Assembly: GCF_003075075.1 (NCBI RefSeq)
Contig: NZ_QCYM01000008.1
Location: forward strand, 124,001 to 188,000
Direction of reading: 5' to 3'
Source of the DNA: Labrenzia sp. 011
GTDB taxonomy: Bacteria; Pseudomonadota; Alphaproteobacteria; Rhizobiales; Stappiaceae
DNA: 64,000 nt
This document shows, piece by piece, positions 54,168 through 62,243 of the stretch. How positions within the stretch are numbered: the stretch's first letter is position 1; each line of letters opens with the position of its first letter. Both the position numbers and the translations under genes were made by a program. The notes under the pieces are model-generated. The model worked only from the letters and a program-made list of their open reading frames with translations, made no database searches and was not told the DNA's origin.

Positions 54168-55193
54168 ATGACGGATACGCAGTTTCAGCCGGATTCAGGC
54201 AATACACGGGCCTATTCGGGCAAGGCGATCACGATCGACGATATCGAGGCCGCTGCGGTACGCATCGGCAGCGAGGTGCTCGCCACGCCGCTTCTGCGCA
54301 ATCCCGTGCTGGATGAGCGCACCGGTGCGCGGGTATTCGTCAAGGCGGAGAACCTGCAGCGCAGCGGTTCCTTCAAGTTCCGTGGCGCCTTCAACTGCCT
54401 CAACCTTATCCCGGAAGAGGCCCGTGCCAGGGGCGTTGTTGCCTGTTCCTCGGGGAATCACGCCCAGGGCGTTGCCGCCAGCGCACAGTTGCTCGGCATG
54501 CCGGCCACCATCGTCATGCCGGCCGATGCACCGCTTATCAAGCTGGAGCGCACGCGCGGCTACGGGGCCCGTGTGGTCACCTATGACCGGGAAACCGAAG
54601 ACAGGGATGCCATCGCGGCGGCGCTCTGCGCGCAAAGCGGGGCAACTCTCGTGCATCCCTACAATGATCCGGCGGTGATCGCCGGTCAGGGAACCGTGGG
54701 GCTGGAGATGGTCGCCCAGGCTGCGGCGTTCGGTGTCGAGTTCGACCACGTGCTGGCCTGCACGGGCGGTGGAGGCCTCTCCAGCGGAATTGCGCTGGCG
54801 CTGGCGTCAAGATCACCGGCCGCGCTGTTCCACACGTGTGAACCCGAGCGGTTCGACGACTACAAGAGGTCCCTTGAAGCGGGAACGCTTCTGTCGAATG
54901 CGGCGAAAAGCGGTTCCGTTTGCGATGCGCTCATGGCCGAGACGCCCGGGGAAATCGGCTTTTCCATTCTCCGCCGTCTGGCGGGAGAAGGTGTGACCGT
55001 TTCCGATGACGAGGTTCTGGATGCGGTCGCCTTTGCCTTCACGGAACTCAAGCTGGTGGTGGAACCGGGCGGTGCAGCGGCGCTGGCGGCGGTCCTGTCC
55101 GGAAAACTGTCATTTGCCGGCAGCACGGTCGGACTTGTCCTGACCGGTGGCAATATCGATCCCCGGATGATGGAAAAGGTGCTTTCCCGCTAG
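54168..55193 (+). CDS. Threonine/serine dehydratase (PLP)
   Basis: 341 residues, fold-type II PLP enzyme. The PLP lysine is Lys70 in LQRSGSFKFRGA, the phosphate loop is CTGGGGLSSGIAL (about 197-209), SSGNHAQGVA (about 98-107) holds the substrate, and the C-terminal Ser/Cys position is within VLTGGNID. No ACT or regulatory domain follows, so it resembles the catabolic (TdcB-like) or serine-racemase-type enzymes, not the 500-residue IlvA. It likely deaminates threonine to 2-oxobutyrate. Single gene. Confidence 0.9.
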   Translation: MTDTQFQPDSGNTRAYSGKAITIDDIEAAAVRIGSEVLATPLLRNPVLDERTGARVFVKAENLQRSGSFKFRGAFNCLNLIPEEARARGVVACSSGNHAQGVAASAQLLGMPATIVMPADAPLIKLERTRGYGARVVTYDRETEDRDAIAAALCAQSGATLVHPYNDPAVIAGQGTVGLEMVAQAAAFGVEFDHVLACTGGGGLSSGIALALASRSPAALFHTCEPERFDDYKRSLEAGTLLSNAAKSGSVCDALMAETPGEIGFSILRRLAGEGVTVSDDEVLDAVAFAFTELKLVVEPGGAAALAAVLSGKLSFAGSTVGLVLTGGNIDPRMMEKVLSR

Positions 55194-55385
55194 AGGCGGG
55201 CCTGCATCGCCACTGCTGTTCGGAGGAAGGCGGGACGTCCGGAAAGCCGGGGAGGGCCGCTGCGTTCCGGACAGGTGCTGGGTGCCCGATCAGACCGCCA
55301 CGGCCAATGCGCCCCGGACGACCACGTGCAATCTGTTCTGCCACGTTTCGATTCCGAAGCGATCTCTGGATCGGCTGCTGAAACG

Positions 55386-55414
55386 AAAAAGGGCACTGCC
55401 TGCCGGCAATGCCC
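55386..55414 (-). terminator. Rho-independent terminator of the CheZ-like gene
   Basis: Minus strand: GGGCATTGCC (55405-55414) with GGCAGTGCCC (55391-55400) over a 4-base loop, followed by TTTTT (55386-55390). It lies about 30 bases after the stop of the CheZ-like gene. Confidence 0.85.
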
Positions 55415-55443
55415 TGTCTTTCGGTTCGCTCAGTCGCGCCGCG

Positions 55444-56556
55444 TCAGTTGAAGAGCGCCTGACGTTCGGCTTCCGTCAGCTGCTCGAGCGGGTCCTTGCC
55501 CTCGTCCTTTGACGCTTCTTCCGTCATTTCCCACTCGATATCGGCGTCGGCTTCGTCGACGGCCTCATCTGCGGGGGAATCGACTTCGGTGTCGAACAGC
55601 TTCTCGATTGCCGCCTCGTCAAGCGTGGCATCCGGATCGGCATCATTCGCCGGGTCTTCTTCCGACGCCGCATCGTCTTCATCAACGGAGGCGAACATGT
55701 CATCGATCGCCGCCGCATCCATCGGCTCACCGCCGCCGGCCATGATGGCGTTGACGTCCGTCTCGCTGGCGTGGGTCTCGGTTGCTTCTTCCGGCGCAGC
55801 GGCCTCGGTTTCCCCCATGGCCGCGTTCAGCACATCGTTGCTGACCGACATCAGTTCATCGACATTGTTCTGGGAAACGCCGTGTCCATCGCGCTGCGGA
55901 CCGTTGAGGAGATGGGCATCCGGACGGGAGTCAACCGGACCGGAGCCCGATTCGGCTTCCATTTCCTCGATGCCCCAGATGTTGATCATCAGGTTGATGC
56001 GGCTTTCCAGATACCTGAGAACCTGCACGACCTTGTTGGTGCGCTGTCCGGTCAGATCCTGGAAGGAACAAGCCATGAAGATTTCGGTGGCCTTGGCATC
56101 GATGTCGTCGCAGGTGGCGTCGTCCGCGCCGTTCTCGCGCAGCACCCAGGCTTTTTCCTGGATCTGTTCGGCGGCCTCGAGGATCGACTGGGTCGCGCCT
56201 TCGGTCTGGGTGATGATCGCATCGAGTTCATGGGAGGCATCGACGAAGCGATTGCTTTCTTCGCCTTCGGCCTTGATGTTCGAGATTTCGGACTTGGTCC
56301 GCTCGATCGCTTCATGCATGTCGGCGATGTCGAGACGGATCTTGTCGAGATCCGGCACAGTCCGTTTCCGGGTCACCACTTTCTCGAGGCGATGGATCGC
56401 CGTCAGGATCTCGGTGGTTTCCGGGGTCTTGTGCCGATTGAGGTACTCTTTCAGAAACCGGCGCCCGCGATCGGACTCAAGCAGAGTCTGTTCGAGGGTG
56501 TGATATTCGGCTTCGCCGATCAGCTCCGGCTCTCCGGGTTTTGCTTCCGCTGTCAT
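55444..56556 (-). CDS. CheZ-like protein phosphatase
   Basis: 370 residues. Residues 10-195 are helical with long heptad-like stretches, and CSFQDLTGQRTNKVVQ (163-178) is the CheZ catalytic motif, with Asp167 and Gln171 in place of E. coli Asp143/Gln147. Residues 215-370 are very acidic and low in complexity (many Asp, Glu, Ala), ending in LTEAERQALFN, which may be a CheY-binding helix. CheZ dephosphorylates CheY-P. No chemotaxis genes are near. I chose the ATG at 56556; a TTG 22 codons upstream has no family-like sequence. Confidence 0.82.
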   Translation of the reverse strand: MTAEAKPGEPELIGEAEYHTLEQTLLESDRGRRFLKEYLNRHKTPETTEILTAIHRLEKVVTRKRTVPDLDKIRLDIADMHEAIERTKSEISNIKAEGEESNRFVDASHELDAIITQTEGATQSILEAAEQIQEKAWVLRENGADDATCDDIDAKATEIFMACSFQDLTGQRTNKVVQVLRYLESRINLMINIWGIEEMEAESGSGPVDSRPDAHLLNGPQRDGHGVSQNNVDELMSVSNDVLNAAMGETEAAAPEEATETHASETDVNAIMAGGGEPMDAAAIDDMFASVDEDDAASEEDPANDADPDATLDEAAIEKLFDTEVDSPADEAVDEADADIEWEMTEEASKDEGKDPLEQLTEAERQALFN

Positions 56557-56676
56557 CTGGACGCTAATCTCAACTTGCCTAAGGATCTGGTGTTGCCCTA
56601 TCACGAACAACTTGCTCCTCAAGGTAGGGCGAAAATCGTTAACATCCCTTTAGGCGCAATCCTTGACAGTATTTAC

Positions 56677-57846
56677 ATGACCCGTCCCCCGCCGAAGCTC
56701 AGCACGAGAGTCGCCGGCCTTTTTGCCTGCCATTTCTTCGGGTTCGGCCTCTTTCTGCCGTTTTTGCCGGTGGTTCTCGAATTCCGGGGTTTGAACGCCG
56801 AGGATATCGGTTTCATCCTGGGGGCCGGCACGATCACCCGAATCGCGGCGAGCCCCCTTCTGGCGAATCTTGCCGACAGAACCGGACAGAGACGGCTGGC
56901 GATCCTGATCTACTGTGTGGCCGGAGCGGCCTTTATCGGATTGTTCGCCGGACCCACGGGACTTGTGCTGATCAGTACAGCCGTTATCGGCTACATGGTG
57001 TTCCAGGCACCCGTCCTGCCGTTGAGCGATGCCTATGCGCTTGACGTGGCGCGCAACACGGGCACGGACTATGCCCGGATGCGTTTGTGGGGGTCGGCAG
57101 GTTTCGTCGCAGCGACGCTGGCGGGAGGGGCGCTGGCCGCGCAGGCCACCAACTGGGTGATCCTGTTGCTCATTGCCGTTGCCGCTCTCATGACCGGCCT
57201 GGTGGCCATGTCGATGCCCTCGCAGAAACGGGAGGAACCGCCGGGTGCGGAGGTGCGTATCGAGCCGGCGAGCCCGTTCGCAAGCCTCTGGTTCTGGCCG
57301 GTCCTGACCGTGTTTGGCCTGTTTCAGGCAAGCCATGCGGCATTCTACGGTTTCGGAACGCTCTACTGGCAGGCCATGGGTGTGCCGGACGTCTCCATCG
57401 GCGTGCTCTGGGCGGTTGGGGTGGTTGCGGAAATCGGACTGTTTGCCATCGCGGGACGATTGCCGATCCGGCTGGATCCGCCGGTTTTCCTCATTGTGGC
57501 CGGCATTGCCGCGGTTGTCCGCTGGGGTCTCTTTCCGCTTGCGGACACATTTGCCGCGATGGCGGCGCTGCAACTGCTGCACGCATTGACCTTCGGCGCG
57601 GCGCATCTGGGGGCCGTAACCATTCTGGCGAAGGTCGTTCCGAGCCGTTGGGCGGGGACGGGGCAGGGGTTTCTGTCCACGTCCATCGGCATACAGATGG
57701 CAATCGGTCTGGGCGTCTGCGGCGCGCTCTATGAAGCCGACCCGGACCTGCCATTCTATCTGATGGCGGGCGTGGCAGCGGTCGGCGTCGTCCTGGTGCT
57801 GGCGTTGACACCGCTGATTCGCAGGCACATGGCCGACGCAGGCTGA
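56677..57846 (+). CDS. MFS transporter (MFS_1-like, HcaT type)
   Basis: 389 residues, twelve transmembrane segments. The N-terminal VAGLFACHFFGFGLFLPFLPVVLEFRGL (about 10-37) and the loop ASPLLANLADRTGQRR match the 3-phenylpropionate/nucleoside-like subgroup; YARMRLWGSAGFVAATLAGG is the central motif. Substrate unknown. The ATG at 56677 is separated from the divergent CheZ-like gene by 120 bases; no good ribosome binding site is visible, so the start could be a later codon. It converges on the dgcA gene with a 20-base gap. Confidence 0.85.
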   Translation: MTRPPPKLSTRVAGLFACHFFGFGLFLPFLPVVLEFRGLNAEDIGFILGAGTITRIAASPLLANLADRTGQRRLAILIYCVAGAAFIGLFAGPTGLVLISTAVIGYMVFQAPVLPLSDAYALDVARNTGTDYARMRLWGSAGFVAATLAGGALAAQATNWVILLLIAVAALMTGLVAMSMPSQKREEPPGAEVRIEPASPFASLWFWPVLTVFGLFQASHAAFYGFGTLYWQAMGVPDVSIGVLWAVGVVAEIGLFAIAGRLPIRLDPPVFLIVAGIAAVVRWGLFPLADTFAAMAALQLLHALTFGAAHLGAVTILAKVVPSRWAGTGQGFLSTSIGIQMAIGLGVCGALYEADPDLPFYLMAGVAAVGVVLVLALTPLIRRHMADAG

Positions 57847-57866
57847 TCCTTCGCGTCGCGTCGGAT

Positions 57867-58850
57867 TTACCCCCACAGCTCCGGCTGCGGCGGGTAGAGC
57901 GTGCTGCCTTCGAACTTCAGGCCCGGCGATCTGTCCTGCGCGAGAAGCAGCGGCCCGTCGAGATCGACGAAATCCACCTGTTGGGCGATCAGCGCCGCCG
58001 GAGCCATTGCCAGCGACGTGCCGAGCATGCAGCCGACCATGATCCTGAACTCCCGCTCTCTGGCGGCCTTCACAAGCTCCATCGCGGCGGTGAGGCCACC
58101 TGCCTTGTCGAGCTTGATGTTGACCGCGTCATATTTGCCCTGCAGACCGTCGACGCCCATTCCCGGATGCAGGCTTTCGTCGGCGCAGATCGCGATCGGG
58201 CGGTCGATTTCCGCCAGAAGACCGTCGTCTTTCGACGGCAGGGGCTGCTCGATCAGCGCGACGCCGGCGGCTGCACAGGCGGCCATGTTTTCCTCGAAGC
58301 AGCTTGGGTCCCAGGCTTCGTTGGCATCGACGATCAGGGTGCTGTCCGGTGCGGCCTGGCGCACGGCGGCAATGCGGTCGGCGTCGCCCGGACCCGCCAG
58401 CTTGATCTTCAGCAGCGGACGATGGGCGGCAGCCCTGGTTTTCTCCGCCATCAGCTCCGGCGAATCAACGCTGATGGTAAAGGCGGTGGTGACCGCCTTC
58501 AGCGGGCCGATCCCGGCAAGCTCCGCCACCGGTTTGCCCGTCTTTTTCGCTTCGAGGTCCCACATGGCGCAATCGACCGCATTGCGCGCCGCGCCCGCAG
58601 GCATGGCGTCCTGCAACGCCTGGCGGGAAAGGCCCGAGCGCAGGAGGGGAGCAACCTCCTCGATCAGTCCCTGGACGCTTTCCAGGGATTCGCCGTAGCG
58701 CGGGTAGGGCACGCATTCGCCCCGGCCGGTGCAACCGCCATCCTTCAGGGTAACGACAATGACTTGCGCATGGGTGCGCGTTTCGCGGGAGATTTTGAAC
58801 CCCCCTGCGATTTCGAAGCGTTCGGCCTCGATGTCGACGGTAAGGCTCAT
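57867..58850 (-). CDS. dgcA: N-acetyl-D-Glu racemase / dipeptide epimerase (enolase superfamily)
   Basis: 327 residues with the epimerase signature: KxK acid-base pair in LLKIKLAG (about 146-153), metal ligands in LIVDANEAWD (about 174), ALIEQPLP (about 200) and ICADES (about 223), and the second lysine in NIKLDKAGG. This pattern fits L-Ala-D/L-Glu epimerases. With the upstream DgcN-type gene, overlapping by 4 bases, the better call is DgcA, acting on N-acetylated glutamate in D-glutamate catabolism. Both roles are plausible. Confidence 0.88.
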   Translation of the reverse strand: MSLTVDIEAERFEIAGGFKISRETRTHAQVIVVTLKDGGCTGRGECVPYPRYGESLESVQGLIEEVAPLLRSGLSRQALQDAMPAGAARNAVDCAMWDLEAKKTGKPVAELAGIGPLKAVTTAFTISVDSPELMAEKTRAAAHRPLLKIKLAGPGDADRIAAVRQAAPDSTLIVDANEAWDPSCFEENMAACAAAGVALIEQPLPSKDDGLLAEIDRPIAICADESLHPGMGVDGLQGKYDAVNIKLDKAGGLTAAMELVKAAREREFRIMVGCMLGTSLAMAPAALIAQQVDFVDLDGPLLLAQDRSPGLKFEGSTLYPPQPELWG

Positions 58851-59860
58851 GGTGCACCAAACTCGGCCGAGACCTTGTCGACAATGGCGTCCATGCCATA
58901 GCGGACGGGATCGGTGGCGGGCAATCCGTGCTGTTCGCCGACCTTGGCGAGATAGGCAAGGGCTTCGTCATCATCCAGGGCGGCGGTATTGACCGCGATG
59001 CCGATGCAGCGGATGTCCGGATTGGTCAGCCTGCCGCATTGGATCGTCAGGTCGATCACCTGCTGGATCGTGGGCAGGGGCGTCTCGACGCCGCGCATCC
59101 TGGTGCGGGTCGGCTCGTGACAGACGATGAAACCGTCCGGCTGGGACCCGTGCAGCAGCCCGAGGGTTACGCCGGCGAAGGACGGGTGGAACAGGGAACC
59201 CTGGCCCTCGATGATCTGCCAGTGACTGTCGTCGGTCTCCGGCGACAGCCATTCCGCCGCACCGGAAATGAAATCCGCAATCACCGCATCCAGTGAGGCG
59301 CCGCGTCCGGAAATGAACACGCCGGTCTGTCCGGTGGCGCAGAAGGAGCTGGTGTAGCCGCGCTCGTTCATGGCCTTGTCCATCGCGAGCGCGGTGTATT
59401 TCTTGCCGACGGAACAGTCGGTTCCGACCGCCAGAATGCGTTTTCCGGAGCGTTTGGTGCCCTTGCCTGTGGCGAAATTCATGGTGCTGTGGCGGACATC
59501 GTGCAACTGGCGGCCGTTTCTGTCGGCGGCATCGCGGATGACCGGAATGTCCCCCAGGCGCACATGCAGGCCCGATGCCACATCCATGCCCGCGTCCAGG
59601 GCTGTCACGACCGAATCAATCCAGTGTTCCGGCAGGCGTCCGCCGGCGTTGACCGCGCCGATAACGAATGTCTTCGCCCCGGCGGCGGCTCCGTCCGCGA
59701 TCGACATGTCGGGCAGCCCCGTGTCGGCGGCGCATCCTTCCAGGCGAACCTGGCCGATACACCAGTCTTTGCGCCAGTCGACGATGCCGGTCGCTGTCTT
59801 CGCCGCAAGGGCATCGGCAACGTCACCAAGGAACAGGAGGTAGGGGCGGGCTATTTCCAT
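58847..59860 (-). CDS. dgcN: DUF1611 family N-acetyltransferase DgcN
   Basis: 337 residues from the ATG at 59860; a TTG five codons upstream is an alternative. The N-terminal Rossmann-like part is PYLLFLGDVADALAAKTATGIVDW, and the P-loop-like domain has GKRILAVGTDCSVGKKYTALAMDKA (about 138-162), IEGQGSLFHPSFAGVTLGLLHG and VCHEPTRTRMRG. DUF1611 proteins are named DgcN where studied in marine bacteria, where they acetylate D-glutamate before DgcA. The overlap ATGA with dgcA implies one operon. It is the first gene. Confidence 0.87.
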   Translation of the reverse strand: MEIARPYLLFLGDVADALAAKTATGIVDWRKDWCIGQVRLEGCAADTGLPDMSIADGAAAGAKTFVIGAVNAGGRLPEHWIDSVVTALDAGMDVASGLHVRLGDIPVIRDAADRNGRQLHDVRHSTMNFATGKGTKRSGKRILAVGTDCSVGKKYTALAMDKAMNERGYTSSFCATGQTGVFISGRGASLDAVIADFISGAAEWLSPETDDSHWQIIEGQGSLFHPSFAGVTLGLLHGSQPDGFIVCHEPTRTRMRGVETPLPTIQQVIDLTIQCGRLTNPDIRCIGIAVNTAALDDDEALAYLAKVGEQHGLPATDPVRYGMDAIVDKVSAEFGAP

Positions 59861-60266
59861 GGATAGATCTTTCAAGCGTTTGCCGGACGTCGGGTCAGCG
59901 GCTCGTGAATAATGTCAGATGATATCGGAAATGGCGCAGCACTGCGGTGCGAAGCTATTTCCACGGGTCCCGGATTTGACCGGATTGTTCCTCTCAAGGT
60001 CAACAGGCTTTCGAGTGAAGGCACATGAAAGCAGTCAGGGCGGCCGGTTGCAGAGAGATCCGGCATCCTGTCCGTCTTCGGGGAAGCCGGCGGTGTCCGC
60101 GCGTTGCGCGCGATTCGAAAACAACCTGCATTTTCCGCACTTTCGCTCCTTGATGCGGGGCAAACCCGCTCAAACCGTTCATTCCTGTTTTTGGGTCCGT
60201 GACCTGACCTGCGCCTTCAGGTATACGGGGGTAGGTGAACCAGCGGCAAGAGGGCAGCCAGCCGGA
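59861..60266. other. 406-base divergent gap between dgcN and mlaE
   Basis: Contains the promoters of dgcN and the mla operon. The mlaE frame stays open leftward through most of it, but without any family-like sequence. No operator-like palindrome or RNA was recognised. Confidence 0.4.
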
Positions 60267-61415
60267 ATGGCATTCTTGGAAAAAAACATCGCGCCGGAGA
60301 CGCAGATCGAGGCGAACGGACCCGATCGTCTGTGCCTTGTCCTCTCCGGGGACTGGACCGTCAGCACCATCGGCCAGGCGGAAGAGGAAATCGCCGCCCT
60401 GCGGCTTGGCGACGACCGGCCGGCCTCGATCGATGTGTCAAAGGTCAAGCATCTGGACACGAGCGGCGCGTGGCTGATCCACCGGACACGCGGACGTCTG
60501 GAATTCGAGGGGCGCAAGGTCGAACTGACCGGCCTGTCTTCCGTACGCCGGATGCTATTCGACGAAATCGAGAAACATCACCCGCCGACGTGGAAACCGG
60601 AGCGGCAGGGCTTCTCCATCCTGGGATCCCTTGAGGCGATCGGCAAGCAGATTGTCGAGGCGGGCAAGGACGGCCTTGCGATGCTGCATATTCTCGGCTC
60701 GCTCGGTCTGGTCCTGTCGACGGTGCTTCTGCAGCCCAAGCGTCTGCGCGGCATTTCCATTGCCGTGCAGTTCGACCGCAGCTGCGTTGGCGGCGTGCCG
60801 ATCGTTGCCCTGATGAGTTTCCTGATCGGGGCAATCATTTCCCAGCAGGGCGGCTTCTATCTTCGCCAGTTCGGGGCCGACATATTCGTCGTCGACCTGG
60901 CGGGCATCCTGGTGCTGCGCGAAATCGGCGTGATCCTCACGGCAATCATGGTGGCGGGCCGGTCCGGTTCGGCCTTTACCGCGGAGCTCGGTGCCATGCG
61001 CATGCAGGAGGAAGTCGATGCCCTGCACGTGATCGGCCTCAGCGTGACCGAGGTCCTGGTGCTGCCGCGCATCGTGGCGCTGATGATCGCGCTGCCGATC
61101 CTGACCTTCATTGCCGATATTTCGGCGCTGCTGGGCTCGGGACTGGTGACCTGGGCCTATCTGGATATTCCTCCCGCGGCCTTCCTGACGCAGTTGCAGG
61201 CGGCAATCACCGTCCAGACACTGGCGGTCGGCCTGCTCAAGGCGCCCTTCATGGCGCTGATCGTGGGGTTGATTGCCTGCGTGGAAGGGTTGAAAGTCGA
61301 GGGATCGTCGGAATCACTTGGGCGACACACCACGATGTCCGTGGTGAAGGCCATTTTCCTGGTGATTGTCGTGGACGGCATGTTTGCCATTTTCTTTGCC
61401 GCCATCGGAGTTTGA
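60267..61415 (+). CDS. mlaE: MlaE family ABC permease with N-terminal STAS domain
   Basis: 382 residues. Residues 10-100 form a STAS domain (LSGDWTVSTIGQAEEEIAAL, DVSKVKHLDTSGAWLIH), equivalent to the separate MlaB protein of E. coli. Residues 125-382 form the MlaE permease: LMSFLIGAIISQQGGFYLRQFGA, REIGVILTAIMVAGRSGSAFTAELGAMRMQEEVDAL (the permease EQ/EAA-like signature) and the C-terminal LIACVEGLKVEGSSESLGRHTT. It transports phospholipids between the membranes with MlaF and MlaD, next in line. The ATG follows a weak site at GCCGGA. Confidence 0.92.
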   Translation: MAFLEKNIAPETQIEANGPDRLCLVLSGDWTVSTIGQAEEEIAALRLGDDRPASIDVSKVKHLDTSGAWLIHRTRGRLEFEGRKVELTGLSSVRRMLFDEIEKHHPPTWKPERQGFSILGSLEAIGKQIVEAGKDGLAMLHILGSLGLVLSTVLLQPKRLRGISIAVQFDRSCVGGVPIVALMSFLIGAIISQQGGFYLRQFGADIFVVDLAGILVLREIGVILTAIMVAGRSGSAFTAELGAMRMQEEVDALHVIGLSVTEVLVLPRIVALMIALPILTFIADISALLGSGLVTWAYLDIPPAAFLTQLQAAITVQTLAVGLLKAPFMALIVGLIACVEGLKVEGSSESLGRHTTMSVVKAIFLVIVVDGMFAIFFAAIGV

Positions 61416-61423
61416 CCGGATCC

Positions 61424-62233
61424 ATGTCGTTGACCGAAGCTGAATACACCCCCACCGAGGTCATGCCGACCGGTGACGATACCGAATTCGTTCTGTCCGT
61501 GCGCGGCATCACCGTCGGTTTCGGCAGCAAGATCATTCTCCAGAATCTGGATCTGGATGTGCGCCGGGGCGAAGTGCTCGGATTCGTCGGCGGTTCGGGG
61601 ACCGGGAAATCGGTGCTGATGCGCACGATTCTGGGGCTGAACCAGAAGCGGGCCGGTTCGATTTCGGTCTTCGGACACGATCTGTCCACCGCCTCCGATC
61701 TGGAGCGCAAGTCGATCGAGCGCCGGTGGGGTGTCCTGTTCCAACAGGGGGCGCTGTTTTCCTCGCTCACCGTGAAGCAGAACATCCAGGTGCCGATGCG
61801 CGAGCATCTGAAGCTTTCACCGCAATTGATGGACGAACTGGCCACGTTGAAGCTGGAACTGGTCGGCCTCTCGCAGGATGCGGCGGACAAACTGCCGTCG
61901 GAGCTTTCAGGCGGAATGGTCAAACGGGCCAGTCTGGCCCGTGCCCTTGCACTGGATCCGGATTTGGTGTTTCTGGACGAGCCGACATCCGGGCTCGACC
62001 CGATCAGTGCCGCAGCATTCGATTCGCTGATTGCAAATCTCAGTTCCACCCTCGGGCTGACCGTCTATATGGTGACACACGACCTCGATAGTCTGCATTC
62101 CATCTGTGATCGTATAGCTGTCCTTGGGAAAAAGCGTGTTCTTGCTATAGGAACACTGGACGACATGATGAAAAATGACGATTCCTGGATTAAATCTTAT
62201 TTCAGGGGCGAACGCGCGTTGCGCCGAGTATAG
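61424..62233 (+). CDS. mlaF: MlaF-type ABC transporter ATP-binding protein
   Basis: 269 residues. Walker A is GGSGTGKSV (about 54-62), the Q-loop FQQGALFSSLTV, the signature LSGGMVKRASLARAL (about 161-175, the Mla-specific MxKR variant), Walker B LVFLDEPTSGLDP and the switch His in MVTHDLDS. It powers MlaE. Start is the ATG at 61424; a TTG at 61412 overlapping the mlaE stop is also in frame. Eight bases separate it from mlaE and ten from the next gene, so one operon. Confidence 0.94.
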   Translation: MSLTEAEYTPTEVMPTGDDTEFVLSVRGITVGFGSKIILQNLDLDVRRGEVLGFVGGSGTGKSVLMRTILGLNQKRAGSISVFGHDLSTASDLERKSIERRWGVLFQQGALFSSLTVKQNIQVPMREHLKLSPQLMDELATLKLELVGLSQDAADKLPSELSGGMVKRASLARALALDPDLVFLDEPTSGLDPISAAAFDSLIANLSSTLGLTVYMVTHDLDSLHSICDRIAVLGKKRVLAIGTLDDMMKNDDSWIKSYFRGERALRRV

Positions 62234-62243
62234 GTAGGACTGA

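Noticed and set aside
56663..56668. TTGACA just before the MFS gene as a promoter -35 box
   Set aside because: It lies only 8 bases before the ATG I chose, leaving no room for a -10, unless translation starts further downstream.
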